This document shows, one piece after another, positions 10,961-20,403 of a stretch of DNA of 64,000 bases. The position numbers were made by a program, and so were the translations under genes. The notes beneath the pieces were generated by a model. It did not search any database and was not told the origin of the DNA. It was given only the letters and a program-made list of their open reading frames with translations. The stretch is from Nitrospirales bacterium (GTDB lineage: Bacteria > Nitrospirota > Nitrospiria > Nitrospirales > UBA8639): positions 1 to 64,000 of the forward strand of contig BQIV01000008.1 in assembly GCA_021604005.1 (NCBI GenBank), given 5' to 3'. Each line of letters begins with the position of its first letter. Within the stretch, counting starts at the first letter, position 1.

Positions 10961-11704
10961 ATGAAACCTTCTCGCTACTCTGCTCGAATTGAAGAAATTC
11001 GGGATCTCGCTCCCAATATTCGTGAATTAACGCTCAGTCTTGTCGACCCGGATCACCGAACGTTTCATTTTCTTCCAGGGCAATCCATTGCCGTGGAAAT
11101 TGAGCCCACGCATGCACAGGTTTCATCTGTACGCTACTATTCGCTTGCTTCGCCTCCCAGTCATGCGACTCGCTTGACCCTGTTACTCAGTCTGGCCGAC
11201 CAGGGCGATGGGGCCACCTATCTCTTTGAACAATCAGAAGGCGACATGGTCCAATTTCACGGCCCGCATGGCACGTTACATCTTCGTGCGACCGAGCAGA
11301 AAAATATTCTTTTTGTCGCGACGGGGACCGGAATTGCTCCCTTTTTGTCGATGTTATCTGCCATCCTCGAGACCACGCCGGCGTATGTGATTCGGCTCAT
11401 TTGGGGACTTCGGAGTGAGCGTGATGTGTACTATCAGGAAGAATTGCAAGCATTGGCAGATACGAATCCCTGTTTTTCCTTTGTGACGACACTATCGCGT
11501 GCGCAATCGACTTGGGTGGGTGAAACTGGTCGAGTAACGGATGTGGTTGCACGGCTTCCCTCTGTCGAGGATCTTGCGGTCTATGTGTGCGGCCATCGAA
11601 CGATGGTACAGGATGTGACGCGCATCGTTCGTGCAAAAGGCCACTGCCCAATCTATCACGAGCAATTTTCCAAAAGTCAAAAACACGGTAATGATGGGGT
11701 ATGA
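10961..11704 (+). CDS. FAD-dependent NAD(P)H oxidoreductase (ferredoxin-NADP reductase family)
   Basis: 247 residues in the classic two-domain fold. The FAD domain has RYYSLASPP (flavin-binding RxYS) and a following beta-barrel. The nucleotide domain has the pyrophosphate loop [10 protein letters not shown], the strand [15 protein letters not shown] and the C-terminal [11 protein letters not shown]. There is no plant-type ferredoxin domain or N-terminal Fe-S motif, so the partner is a separate electron carrier. It could be ferredoxin/flavodoxin-NADP reductase or a reductase component of an oxygenase; sequence alone does not separate these. It is divergently placed from msrB and 95 bases before hemW. 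Confidence 0.85.
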   Translation: MKPSRYSARIEEIRDLAPNIRELTLSLVDPDHRTFHFLPGQSIAVEIEPTHAQVSSVRYYSLASPPSHATRLTLLLSLADQGDGATYLFEQSEGDMVQFHGPHGTLHLRATEQKNILFVATGTGIAPFLSMLSAILETTPAYVIRLIWGLRSERDVYYQEELQALADTNPCFSFVTTLSRAQSTWVGETGRVTDVVARLPSVEDLAVYVCGHRTMVQDVTRIVRAKGHCPIYHEQFSKSQKHGNDGV

Positions 11705-11799
11705 CGAGGTACTGGTAATTTCCCGGTATCAGAAGTGTTGTGTTGGTGGAGAACCGTTGAAGATGAAATTCATGCGAAGCCTGGCGGGTTTGTAAATAC

Positions 11800-12990
11800 A
11801 TGAGTGACATGGAGTATGTTGGGAATGCCGTCTATCAGCGATTACATGTGAACGATCATATCCGTGATCTCGGCATGTACATTCATATTCCCTTTTGTCA
11901 AAAACGTTGTCATTTTTGTGCATTCTATCTCACCCCGCATCGAGAAGATCGCGTACAACATTTTCTTTCTGCATTCGCACAGGAGGCTGCACTCTACGCG
12001 TTAGATGGGACCTGTCACCGGTTTCCAGTCTCGACCATATACTTTGGTGGAGGAACTCCCACCGCATTGGAGCCAGTGCAACTGACAACCATTCTTAACC
12101 GTATCCATCGGTATTTTATCGTGGATCCTGCTGCGGAAATTACGGTCGAAGCCGACCCTGCTACGGTCAGCCGGTCTGGCCTTCAGACCTTGCGCGATGC
12201 AGGGGTGACGCGATTAAGTTTTGGCGTGCAATCTCTGGACAAATCCGAATGGCAGCGATTAGGCCGATTAGGGGAAATGCAGACGATTACTCGTGCGATG
12301 GCCTATGCGAATGACGTTGGCTTTTCGAATGTGAGCCTTGATGTCATGTATGGACTTCCTGGTCAAACGCTCACCTCATGGCAACATTCTTTGGAGAAAA
12401 TTCTGGAGTTGGTCCCAACCCATGTATCTTGCTATGCCTTAACAATTGAAGAGGGAACGAAATTTTCTCGAGATATCACAGCAGGAAGAATGAACGGTCA
12501 TGATGCCGATCAAGAAACGGTGATGCACGAACAGGCTATAGCTTACTTAGAGCAGGCTGGCTATCACCAATATGAAGTGTCGAATTTTGCTCAATCAGGA
12601 TGGGAATGCCAGCATAATCTTCGCTATTGGTCCGGTCTCGATTATCTTGGGTTGGGACCTAGTGCGCAATCCTATGTGGGCGGCATGAGATTTGGCAATA
12701 TTGCTGATCTTGCCGGCTATATACAGTGTTTAGAACGTAAGCAATTGCCGGTCGATTCGCTTGATACACTGTCGATGGCTGATAGAGTGAAGGAGCGCGT
12801 AATTTTTGGTTTACGTATGAATAAAGGAGTCCCTACTCAGACGTTCGCCGCACTCAACAATGATACGGCGTGGCAATTGACCGTTGATCGATTGATGGAA
12901 ACCGGGTTGTTGTCATTGGAACGGGAGCATTTGAAGGCGACTTCATTAGGGCGACGGTATATGGATAGCGTTGCCTGTCAATTGTTGTAG
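11800..12990 (+). CDS. hemW: radical SAM protein HemW (coproporphyrinogen III oxidase-like)
   Basis: 396-residue radical SAM enzyme of the HemN/HemW group. The 4Fe-4S ligands are Cys33, Cys37 and Cys40 in PFCQKRCHFCAFY. The SAM-binding GGGTPT motif follows near residue 87, and VEADPATV and LSFGVQSLD are typical further on. The C-terminal domain carries FGLRMNKGV. HemW lacks the extra cysteine and N-terminal extension of true HemN and is known mainly as a heme-binding chaperone rather than an oxidase; the length fits HemW. The start ATG has no strong ribosome site. Confidence 0.9.
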   Translation: MSDMEYVGNAVYQRLHVNDHIRDLGMYIHIPFCQKRCHFCAFYLTPHREDRVQHFLSAFAQEAALYALDGTCHRFPVSTIYFGGGTPTALEPVQLTTILNRIHRYFIVDPAAEITVEADPATVSRSGLQTLRDAGVTRLSFGVQSLDKSEWQRLGRLGEMQTITRAMAYANDVGFSNVSLDVMYGLPGQTLTSWQHSLEKILELVPTHVSCYALTIEEGTKFSRDITAGRMNGHDADQETVMHEQAIAYLEQAGYHQYEVSNFAQSGWECQHNLRYWSGLDYLGLGPSAQSYVGGMRFGNIADLAGYIQCLERKQLPVDSLDTLSMADRVKERVIFGLRMNKGVPTQTFAALNNDTAWQLTVDRLMETGLLSLEREHLKATSLGRRYMDSVACQLL

Positions 12991-13477
12991 GCACCGTATA
13001 TCGATGCATGTACAAAGTGTTTCATCGGTGACACAATCATGTTCGATGGTCGTAATGCCTTAAAAGTAGGCAATTTGCTGGAGCAAGCTTTCTATGATAC
13101 TTCAATGGAGTTATAAACAGGATTATGAAGAGTTTTTCCCCAGTTTTTGTGGATAGTGAAAAATATGACCGTTGAACGGGCAAGTAGGGTTGGATAACAG
13201 AAGCGATCCATCAATGACTGATGAGGAGATAGTTGATTTTTCGTATATTTACCAAGGTTTTTCTGTCAAATTTTCTGTAGAGTACACAGAGACAGCCGTT
13301 GAGTGCTAGGACATTGACTTCGCGATTTTCAGCGAAATGGGTGAGTTATAAACAGCATATACCTCGTATATCGATGCGAAGAGGTTGTCGTCAAAAATAT
13401 ACTGTCGGTATCATCGATGAGTTAGGTGAAGATGCCTCGTTTTCATAATGCCAATGAGCAAACCGAGATCTGCGACT
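12991..13477. other. gene-free region with scattered DnaA-box-like sequences
   Basis: No gene is seen in 487 bases. Noted elements: TTATAAACA occurs twice (about 13111 and 13346), TGTGGATAG at 13148-13156 is one mismatch from a reversed DnaA box, and GTATATCGATG occurs twice. The spacing and number are below what an origin needs. Confidence 0.3.
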
Positions 13478-13990
13478 CTAAGCCACATACTTCCAAAGGT
13501 TGGTCAGAAGCCAGAGAATTCCGAAGAGCAATACGGTCATTATGAGGATGATGCCGCTTATGAGTGTGATGACATAGATCCAGTCGAACATCGTGGATGC
13601 AGGGGGAGGGTCTTGGCTATAGCGATGGAGGAGTTGTGCATTTCGGACATTGCTTTTGAACCACACGGAAAAAAGGTCTCCAATCCCAGGAATGGCTCCA
13701 CCAAGCATATTCAGGACGATATTGAATGCCATACGAAAGATCACGATTCGTGGAACGCCCGAACGCGTCGCCAACACGAGCAGCGAGGACCCGATAAGAT
13801 TTGAGAGGTAATCCCCAATGCCGGGAATCAAGCCCAATAAAGGATCCAGGCCGATACGGATGGTCGTTCCAGGAATCGAGAAGGCGGAGTCTAAAAGTGT
13901 TGAAAGAAAGTCGGCGAAATGGCTGGTTGCTTTTCGCTGTCGGGCCTCGTGGGCTCGTGACGACTGTGGATGGTGCGAGGAGTTAGGCAT
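13478..13990 (-). CDS. DUF4112-family membrane protein
   Basis: A 170-residue protein with the repeated DUF4112 motif GLIPGIGDYLSNLI and GGAIPGIGDLFSVWFKSN, each preceded by a hydrophobic helix. A C-terminal transmembrane helix (IYVITLISGIILIMTVLLFG) comes near residues 135-165. The N-terminus is a charged, His-rich soluble segment. ATG 13990 follows AGGAAA at seven bases and is preferred to the upstream ATGs at 14041 and 14008. The family's function is unknown. It is divergent from the nuclease gene that starts at 14087. Confidence 0.82.
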   Translation of the reverse strand: MPNSSHHPQSSRAHEARQRKATSHFADFLSTLLDSAFSIPGTTIRIGLDPLLGLIPGIGDYLSNLIGSSLLVLATRSGVPRIVIFRMAFNIVLNMLGGAIPGIGDLFSVWFKSNVRNAQLLHRYSQDPPPASTMFDWIYVITLISGIILIMTVLLFGILWLLTNLWKYVA

Positions 13991-14086
13991 GAATGGGTTT
14001 CCTATCATGAGATGGTATAGAGCACGATGCCTCTTTAGCAAGAAAAGGAATCGTCTGGGCGAGGGTGAAAGCCTCGGGCAAGTATT

Positions 14087-15586
14087 GTGATGTTCCCTTC
14101 ACCTATCCGGCTATCAAAAAGCCGGTTTCTGTCAGGCCTGCAATGCGCGAAGCGACTGTACTATGAAGTCCATACGCCGGAATTGGCTGCTGCGGTTGAT
14201 CCGGAGCGTCAAGCCATCATGAATATGGGAATAGAAATCGGGGAATATGCACGGCGTTGGTTCCCGGACGGCATTCTCGTGCAGGAAACGTATCGACAAA
14301 CACATGCCGCGTTGCGCACGACGATGGAACTGGTCAAGGATCCAGAGACATCGGTGATTTTTGAGGCAGCGTTTGAATGGCAGGGAACATTGGTTCGTGT
14401 GGATATGTTAGAGCGTATCGAGGATGATGCCTGGAGGTTAATTGAAGTCAAATCGACGGCAAAAGTGAAACCCATTCATATCCAGGATGTCGCCGTTCAG
14501 GCTGAAGTGCTTTGTGGTGCGGGAATACGCATCGCGCGTGTTGGTTTAATGCATCTGAATACGCGGTATGTGTATGAAGGAGGGCCAATCGATGTCGAGG
14601 CCTTATTCGTAATCGAGGATTTGACTGAACAGGTCCAGCAGCACTCGTCACGCGTACGTGAACAATTAGAGCATATGCGTCATATGTTGCGTGCCCCGTT
14701 TCCACCGGCTATTGAGCCGGATGGGCATTGCCATTCTCCGTATGTTTGCCCCTTTTGGCCGCATTGCACACAAGACAAGCCGGATCGATGGATCTATCAG
14801 CTACCTGGAAGCCGGCACACATTTAAAGAACTTGAAGGGCAAGGGGTAGAGACGATTGATGAAATTCCCGCAGGGTTTCAATTAACGGTCCTTCAACAAC
14901 GTATGAAGGACAATGTGGAGTGGATGTCTCCAGAATTTTCAACCGTCATGCAGTCGGTGGTGTATCCTGTTCATCATGTTGACTTTGAAATGTTTATGCC
15001 AGCGATTCCCCCGTATCCCGGCACGCGGCCGTATCGTCCGATTCCTATCCAGTGGTCGAACCATATTGAACATCAGGATGGCCGCATTCAGCACGATACC
15101 TATTTGTGTACCGAGCCGAAGGATCCACGCGAAGAGATTGCCAGAAGTATTATTGCCACGGTGGGAGAGACGGGAACTATTTGCGTCTATTCGGAAAATG
15201 AACGTCATATCCTTCTGTCGCTGGCCGAGGCATTCCCGCAATTAAAAGGAGAATTGCTCAAGATTGTTGAGCGATTGTGGGATCTGTTTGCCGTTATTCA
15301 GCAGCATTATTATCACCCGGATTTTCGCGGATCCCTCTCAATTAAATCGGTGTTGCCGGCACTGGTTCCTCATATGGCCTATCAGGATCTCGCGATACAC
15401 AATGGCGCCATGGCGTCAGTGGTGTATCGGAAGATGGTCTTGGACGAGTTGGATCTCATCGAGCGTGCCCGCATGGCTTCTGACTTACGGGAATATTGCG
15501 CGCGAGACACGATGGGTATGCTCATGCTTCGACATGTACTTCTTGAAAAAGCTACAGCATGTATCGCTCCATCATCAGATGCATAG
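14087..15586 (+). CDS. Cas4-like/DUF2779 nuclease-domain protein
   Basis: 499 residues. The N-terminal half resembles the Cas4/RecB PD-(D/E)XK superfamily: LSKSRFLSGLQCAKRLYYE at the start, then LVRVDMLERIEDDAWRLIEVKS (Asp, then E-V-K). The cysteines at GHCHSPYVCPFWPHC plus the early QCAK Cys could ligate a 4Fe-4S cluster as in Cas4. The C-terminal half is DUF2779, which begins HHVDFEMF, the DxE of an RNase H-like/DEDD exonuclease fold, and ends with a conserved YCARDTMGML. No cas genes or CRISPR array are in the window, so a CRISPR role is not supported. The biological role of the family is unknown. Start GTG 14087 or ATG 14090; the ribosome site is weak. Confidence 0.82.
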   Translation: MMFPSPIRLSKSRFLSGLQCAKRLYYEVHTPELAAAVDPERQAIMNMGIEIGEYARRWFPDGILVQETYRQTHAALRTTMELVKDPETSVIFEAAFEWQGTLVRVDMLERIEDDAWRLIEVKSTAKVKPIHIQDVAVQAEVLCGAGIRIARVGLMHLNTRYVYEGGPIDVEALFVIEDLTEQVQQHSSRVREQLEHMRHMLRAPFPPAIEPDGHCHSPYVCPFWPHCTQDKPDRWIYQLPGSRHTFKELEGQGVETIDEIPAGFQLTVLQQRMKDNVEWMSPEFSTVMQSVVYPVHHVDFEMFMPAIPPYPGTRPYRPIPIQWSNHIEHQDGRIQHDTYLCTEPKDPREEIARSIIATVGETGTICVYSENERHILLSLAEAFPQLKGELLKIVERLWDLFAVIQQHYYHPDFRGSLSIKSVLPALVPHMAYQDLAIHNGAMASVVYRKMVLDELDLIERARMASDLREYCARDTMGMLMLRHVLLEKATACIAPSSDA

Positions 15587-15753
15587 ATGGCCCTGAGATT
15601 CTGCCGTGTGTCGTCAGGCGTGTGCTCCGCGTTGACCCCTTAGAAGAGGCCTGCTAGAATCCAATTCGTCCCTGCCATTGTGTGATGAACTGCGCATGAA
15701 AGTGTGGCGTGGTGTTATCTATCCCTTAAATCAACGTACTGAGGATACATCCC

Positions 15754-16224
15754 ATGTTTCGAATCCTTGTCCTGCATGGACCAAACTTAAATTTGCTTGG
15801 TACGAGAGAAAAGTCGATTTATGGGATGCAAACATTGCACGAAGTGGATATGGCGATTGGCCAATTGGCACGGCGAGAAGGTGTGCACGTCGAAGCCCGA
15901 CAGTCGAATCATGAGGGCGAGCTCGTCACATGGATTCAGGAAACGCACGGCCAGTTTCACGCGCTGGTGATCAATCCGGCAGCCTACACGCATACGAGTA
16001 TTGCCATTCGAGATGCCATTGTGGCCGTAGGCCTTCCGACGGTGGAGGTGCATTTATCCAATATCCATCGGCGGGAACCCTTTCGTAAACGTTCATTAAT
16101 TGCGCCGGTTGCGCTTGGGCAAATTTCTGGATTTGCCGCAACCAGTTATCTGCTTGGCCTTCAGGCGATCATTGATTATTTGCGTAGGAAACAGGCCGAT
16201 GCCAAACACGATATCACTACTTAG
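15754..16224 (+). CDS. aroQ: type II 3-dehydroquinate dehydratase
   Basis: Third step of the shikimate pathway, dehydrating 3-dehydroquinate. 156 residues, the usual length. The family signature [17 protein letters not shown] carries the active-site Tyr. [15 protein letters not shown] and [18 protein letters not shown] supply the Asn, His and Arg substrate-binding residues. A GAGGA lies eight bases upstream of ATG. It is followed 20 bases later by efp and then accB-accC, a gene order common in bacteria, suggesting one transcript. Confidence 0.96.
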   Translation: MFRILVLHGPNLNLLGTREKSIYGMQTLHEVDMAIGQLARREGVHVEARQSNHEGELVTWIQETHGQFHALVINPAAYTHTSIAIRDAIVAVGLPTVEVHLSNIHRREPFRKRSLIAPVALGQISGFAATSYLLGLQAIIDYLRRKQADAKHDITT

Positions 16225-16244
16225 TCTAGAGGAGCCATGTAACT

Positions 16245-16805
16245 GTGATTTCAACGTCTGAATTTCGAAGTGGTGCTCGATTGGAAATTGATGGTGTGCC
16301 GTACTACATTGTTGAGTTTCAACATGTGAAGCCGGGGAAGGGGGGCGCATTTGTACGGACGAAACTCAAAGCCTATCGAACAGGCAACGTCATTGATCGA
16401 ACCTTCCGGTCCGGAGAGAAATTTCAAGAACCCAATCTCGAAGAACGTGAAATGCAGTTTCTCTATAGCGGGGGTGAGGAGTATGCGTTTATGGATACCT
16501 CGAGCTATGAGCAGTTCAGTTATCAGAAACACCAGCTTGGCGAGAATACCGATTTGCTAAAAGAAAATACGAATGTGCAAATTCTGTTGTATCATGACGA
16601 ACCCATCTCGGTGGAGTTGCCCATTTTTATGGAATTGAAAGTTGTGGAAACTGATCCTGGAATTCGAGGCGATACCGCGTCGGGGGGAACAAAACCTGCT
16701 GTCGTAGAGACTGGGGCCGTGATTAAAGTTCCACTCTACCTTGAATCCGGTGAGGTGATTAAGGTTGATACTCGAACGCGAGAATATGTTGAGCGTGTGC
16801 GGTAA
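16245..16805 (+). CDS. efp: elongation factor P
   Basis: Relieves ribosome stalling at polyproline stretches by entering near the P-site tRNA. 186 residues with three beta-barrel domains and the signature near the C-terminus (VIKVPLYLESGEVIKVDTRTREYV). The modified tip residue is Lys32 in KPGKGGAF, which suggests lysine-type modification (EpmA-like) rather than the arginine rhamnosylation seen with EarP. No epmA gene is in the window. Start is GTG 16245, preceded by GAGGAG about ten bases away; the nearby ATG at 16238 is out of frame. Confidence 0.96.
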   Translation: MISTSEFRSGARLEIDGVPYYIVEFQHVKPGKGGAFVRTKLKAYRTGNVIDRTFRSGEKFQEPNLEEREMQFLYSGGEEYAFMDTSSYEQFSYQKHQLGENTDLLKENTNVQILLYHDEPISVELPIFMELKVVETDPGIRGDTASGGTKPAVVETGAVIKVPLYLESGEVIKVDTRTREYVERVR

Positions 16806-16888
16806 GCCGGCGTCCCCCGTGATGCTCAGCCCTGGTGTTCTGACGAGATGATTGGCTTTGTGTATCCTGAAGAATGGTGGCGTAACCT

Positions 16889-17356
16889 ATGAGTGACACG
16901 CAACGAGAAGAAATCGAATCGCTCATTTATTTGCTGAATCAGCATGAACTGACCGAACTCGAAGTTGAAAAAAAAGGCATGCGGATTCGAGTGAGGCGAG
17001 AGCCCGCTCCCCAGGTGTCCCATTCCGTTTCAGAACAGCCTGCGACCTCCGTGGAGGTTGCCACATCTGAACCGTTTGCTCAACCTGTTACGGCTCTTGA
17101 TCATGGAAGATTTGTGTCGGTCACGTCCCCAATTGTTGGAACATTTTATCGATCACCCTCGCCCGATGCCGACCCGTATGTTGAAGAAGGGGATTTTGTC
17201 AAAAAAGGCCAAGTCTTGTGTATCGTTGAAGCCATGAAATTGATGAACGAGATTGAAGCTGAAACCGATGGACAAATCACTAAAGTGCTCGTCGAGAGCA
17301 CAACACCTGTTGAGTATGGGCAAACCTTATTTCTCATTGATCCGATTGCCGTGTAA
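16889..17356 (+). CDS. accB: biotin carboxyl carrier protein of acetyl-CoA carboxylase
   Basis: Carries the carboxyl group on biotin for malonyl-CoA formation. 155 residues: a charged helical N-terminus (about 1-40), a Pro/Ser/Ala-rich flexible linker, and a biotinyl domain from residue 77 with the attachment site EAMKLMN (Lys117). The [13 protein letters not shown] thumb region typical of bacterial AccB is present. accC follows after a 284-base gap, longer than usual, in which I see no gene. Confidence 0.96.
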   Translation: MSDTQREEIESLIYLLNQHELTELEVEKKGMRIRVRREPAPQVSHSVSEQPATSVEVATSEPFAQPVTALDHGRFVSVTSPIVGTFYRSPSPDADPYVEEGDFVKKGQVLCIVEAMKLMNEIEAETDGQITKVLVESTTPVEYGQTLFLIDPIAV

Positions 17357-17640
17357 TGGTCCTCTGTGCGGGAATGGATATGCAGTATGCTCCTGACAAT
17401 CCAGTTGTCATCAATTGGCTTCATGTGACAGCTCCTCGGGTAAGCCGTTCGCTCACGTCGCGTAGTTCCTCGAATCTCATGTCAATGTGCCAGGAAGCCT
17501 TCATGACCTGTTAGCATGGCTGCGTGTTAGAGAGGCGGATATTCGTCGTCGGTGAACGGGTCTTGATTTACCATACGAACCTTCACTTCGGTCGCACTGG
17601 AAAGACCGGACGTGATGATCTTTCAGGTTGAAGGAGTCTG

Positions 17641-18993
17641 GTGTTTAAAAAAATTTTAGTAGCAAATCGAGGGGAAATTGCTCTCCGAATTATTCGAGCC
17701 TGCCGTGAGCTGGGTATTCGAACCGTGGTAGTTTATTCGGATGTCGATGCGAATTCCCTGCCGGTTCGGCAAGCTGATGAACATATTTGTATCGGGCCGG
17801 CCGATGGGACCCTGAGCTACCGCAATATTCCCAATGTGTTAAGTGCGGCAGAAGTTACGGGCGTCGATGCTATTCATCCTGGCTATGGGTTTTTAGCCGA
17901 GAATGCCCATTTTGCCGAAGTGTGTGAATCGATCGGCTTGACGTTTATTGGCCCATCCTCAGAACACATTGCGCTCCTTGGTGATAAGTCGAAGGCCCGC
18001 CAGCAACTCAAGCAGGCTGGTATTCCGGTCCTTCCGGGCAGTGATGGTGAAATCGACCCTGATCAGGACTGCCAGAAAATAGCCAAGAAAATTGGGTATC
18101 CCGTGATTGTGAAAGCTTCATCCGGTGGTGGGGGCCGTGGGATGCGAGTCGTCACGAAAGAAGAAGATTTATTGCCTGCGGTACAGGCCGCACAAGGCGA
18201 AGCCGAGTCATCGTTTGGTCATGGCGGTGTCTATCTTGAACGATTTTTTCAGGATCCGCGTCATATTGAAATCCAAGTGTTGGCTGATCACCATGGACAT
18301 ATTGTTCATCTGAATGAACGGGATTGCTCTGTTCAACGGCGCTATCAAAAGTTAATCGAAGAATCTCCGTCGCCGGGAATGGATGAGGATTTACGGCGGA
18401 ACATGGGGCGTGTCGCAATCAACGTCATGAAAACCGTGGACTACCACAATGCTGGAACCGTCGAGTTTTTGCTTGATCGTGATGGGAAATTTTATTTCAT
18501 GGAAGTGAATACGCGGATTCAAGTTGAACATCCGGTCACTGAAATGATTACCGGGATTGATTTAATCAAAGAGCAAATTCGTCTCGCTGCGGGTCTTCAA
18601 TTGTCCTGTCGGCAACAAGACATTCGTGTAACCGGTCATGCAATCGAATGTCGTGTCAATGCAGAAGATCCCGACCGGTTTACACCCAGCCCGGGGGTTG
18701 TCTCGCGTTACCACGCTCCTGGCGGACCTGGGGTTCGCGTGGATTCTGCTATGGAGTCCTCAGGCGTCGTTCATCCGTATTATGATTCGCTTGTGGCGAA
18801 GTTGATTGGGCATGGACGAGATCGAGAAGAAGCCCTTGCACGGACCAGGAGGGCGCTTGACGAATTTATAATCGAAGGCGTGAAAACGACCATTCCGCTC
18901 CATCGACGTGTGCTTGACCATCCTGATTTTCAAAAAGGGCAAGTGTCGACTCGGTTTTTAGATCGTATGATGACCTCGCGACCTATTGCGTAA
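17641..18993 (+). CDS. accC: acetyl-CoA carboxylase biotin carboxylase subunit
   Basis: Carboxylates biotin on AccB using ATP and bicarbonate. 450 residues with the standard order: N-terminal KILVANRGEIALRIIRACRELG, ATP-grasp glycine loop SSGGGGRGMR, HIEIQVLAD, the metal-binding and catalytic segment MEVNTRIQVEHPVTE, and the C-terminal RVNAEDP motif. The GTG start at 17641 is set by AAGGAG five bases upstream. thiE begins nine bases after its stop, so the two are probably one transcript. accA and accD are not in the window. Confidence 0.97.
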   Translation: MFKKILVANRGEIALRIIRACRELGIRTVVVYSDVDANSLPVRQADEHICIGPADGTLSYRNIPNVLSAAEVTGVDAIHPGYGFLAENAHFAEVCESIGLTFIGPSSEHIALLGDKSKARQQLKQAGIPVLPGSDGEIDPDQDCQKIAKKIGYPVIVKASSGGGGRGMRVVTKEEDLLPAVQAAQGEAESSFGHGGVYLERFFQDPRHIEIQVLADHHGHIVHLNERDCSVQRRYQKLIEESPSPGMDEDLRRNMGRVAINVMKTVDYHNAGTVEFLLDRDGKFYFMEVNTRIQVEHPVTEMITGIDLIKEQIRLAAGLQLSCRQQDIRVTGHAIECRVNAEDPDRFTPSPGVVSRYHAPGGPGVRVDSAMESSGVVHPYYDSLVAKLIGHGRDREEALARTRRALDEFIIEGVKTTIPLHRRVLDHPDFQKGQVSTRFLDRMMTSRPIA

Positions 18994-19002
18994 TTTTGTT
19001 GT

Positions 19003-19641
19003 ATGCCCACCCCTCCCAGCCGCAGTTCGCTTTCCGGACTCTATCTTATTCTCGACGAAAGTTTCTCGTTGTCCTGCTCGTTGCGTGATGTGCTCAAGCA
19101 GGCGGGAGAGACTGGGGTTCAACTCGTACAATATCGTGACAAACATGCCTCGCTGAACGAGGCGTATCAGCGTGCCAAGTCGTATCGTGAACTGGCGGGA
19201 ACGTTGGGTATGACATTTATCGTCAATGACCGGTGCGATCTGGCCAAGGCTGTTGACGCCGATGGAGTGCATTTGGGACAGGATGATTTGCCGCTAGCAG
19301 CAGCTCGTGCCGTTATGGGTTCCGACTATCTGATTGGTATCTCTACGCATCGAGAAGACGACGTGGTCAAGGCGACGATGGGAGGAGCTGATTATCTTGG
19401 CTTTGGACCAATCTATGGAACCACCACGAAAAAGAATCATGAACCACTGGTCGGACTTGAAGGGTTGCAACGTGTTCGGTCACTCACCACACTTCCAATT
19501 TTTGCGATCGGAGGGATTACGCCACAGACCGTGTCGCAACTGCACGCTGCAGGGGCGGATGGTGTTGCCGTGGCATCGGCGATTTTGAATGCGAGGAATG
19601 TTCACGCTATAGTCCGGCAGTTCATATCGGCCTTCGAGTAA
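19003..19641 (+). CDS. thiE: thiamine phosphate synthase
   Basis: Joins the thiazole and pyrimidine halves of thiamine. 212 residues in a TIM barrel: QYRDKHASLNEAY, FIVNDRCDLAKAVDADGVHLGQDDL (substrate pocket), IGISTH, GFGPIYGTTTKKN (phosphate binding) and FAIGGITP. No TPP riboswitch is visible upstream, consistent with read-through from accC. Its last 20 bases overlap the end of the convergent bioD gene. Confidence 0.95.
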   Translation: MPTPPSRSSLSGLYLILDESFSLSCSLRDVLKQAGETGVQLVQYRDKHASLNEAYQRAKSYRELAGTLGMTFIVNDRCDLAKAVDADGVHLGQDDLPLAAARAVMGSDYLIGISTHREDDVVKATMGGADYLGFGPIYGTTTKKNHEPLVGLEGLQRVRSLTTLPIFAIGGITPQTVSQLHAAGADGVAVASAILNARNVHAIVRQFISAFE

Positions 19642-20353
19642 GGTGATGTGCAAGTGCTTGCATGGCCGGATGGTGTTGTAATGTGCCAACACCATCATCC
19701 CAGTCTGTGTCGAAGGCATCGTCATACGGAAACGGTCCGAACACGGGAGCATGACTCAATACGCGAATGGATTCGATGGTTGAAGTGTTCTGTATATGCG
19801 TTGTTTTCGAATGTTCCTGTGGTGAGCTCTCATTCAAGACGATTGCAAGGCTGGGAATACCAGCATGTTGTAAGGCCTCAAGCGTGAGAAGCAGATGATT
19901 CACGGCGCCTAAACTTGTTCGACTGACGATAATGCATGGGAGTTGGAGTTTCATGACGAGTTCTCGTACCCGATATTCGGTGCTTAACGGCACCATAATG
20001 CCGCCGACTCCCTCCACCACTATCCATTCATAGTGTGTCGAGAGCATCATATATGCCGAGTGAATTTTGTGCAGATCGAGCGCCTGATTGTGTCTCTTCG
20101 CAGCCGCGAGTGGTGCGATGGGATCGGGGAAGTGATATTGACAGATGGTATCAAATGGCTGATCTGAATTCATGGCACGTCTGAGCCGATTCGCATCTGA
20201 ATGCGACGCATCGGCGTTGGGTACTCCGGTTTCAATGGGTTTCATCACACCAACACGCAAGCCCTGTGCGTGCATACAGCGAGCCAGCGCAGCCGTAATA
20301 GCGGTTTTCCCTACTCCGGTGTCTGTTCCCGTGATAAAAACGCCTCTGCTCAT
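19622..20353 (-). CDS. bioD: ATP-dependent dethiobiotin synthetase
   Basis: Forms the ureido ring of dethiobiotin, the penultimate biotin intermediate. 243 residues from ATG 20353, matching the family start MSRGVFITGTDTGVGKT with its P-loop; MKPIETG, EGVGGIMVPL and VSRTSLGAVNH follow. The open frame extends far upstream inside the neighbouring dehydrogenase gene. An alternative ATG at 20410 would overlap that gene's stop and add 19 residues, but family alignment favours 20353. The 3' end overlaps thiE by 20 bases in convergent orientation. bioA, bioB and bioF are not in the window. Confidence 0.93.
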   Translation of the reverse strand: MSRGVFITGTDTGVGKTAITAALARCMHAQGLRVGVMKPIETGVPNADASHSDANRLRRAMNSDQPFDTICQYHFPDPIAPLAAAKRHNQALDLHKIHSAYMMLSTHYEWIVVEGVGGIMVPLSTEYRVRELVMKLQLPCIIVSRTSLGAVNHLLLTLEALQHAGIPSLAIVLNESSPQEHSKTTHIQNTSTIESIRVLSHAPVFGPFPYDDAFDTDWDDGVGTLQHHPAMQALAHHLTRRPI

Positions 20354-20403
20354 GACCTGTGCTGAAATGTTCTTGTCATGATCTCGTTTCCGCTGTGAAA
20401 GGC

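Noticed and set aside
12991-13477. Replication origin
   Set aside because: Only one near-consensus DnaA box and no dnaA, dnaN or gyrB nearby.
14087-15586. CRISPR-associated Cas4 role for the nuclease
   Set aside because: No array or cas1/cas2 nearby; the fusion to DUF2779 is a separate family.
17357-17640. Possible gene or riboswitch between accB and accC
   Set aside because: No open frame with a start signal and no TPP, FMN or other known motif was visible.
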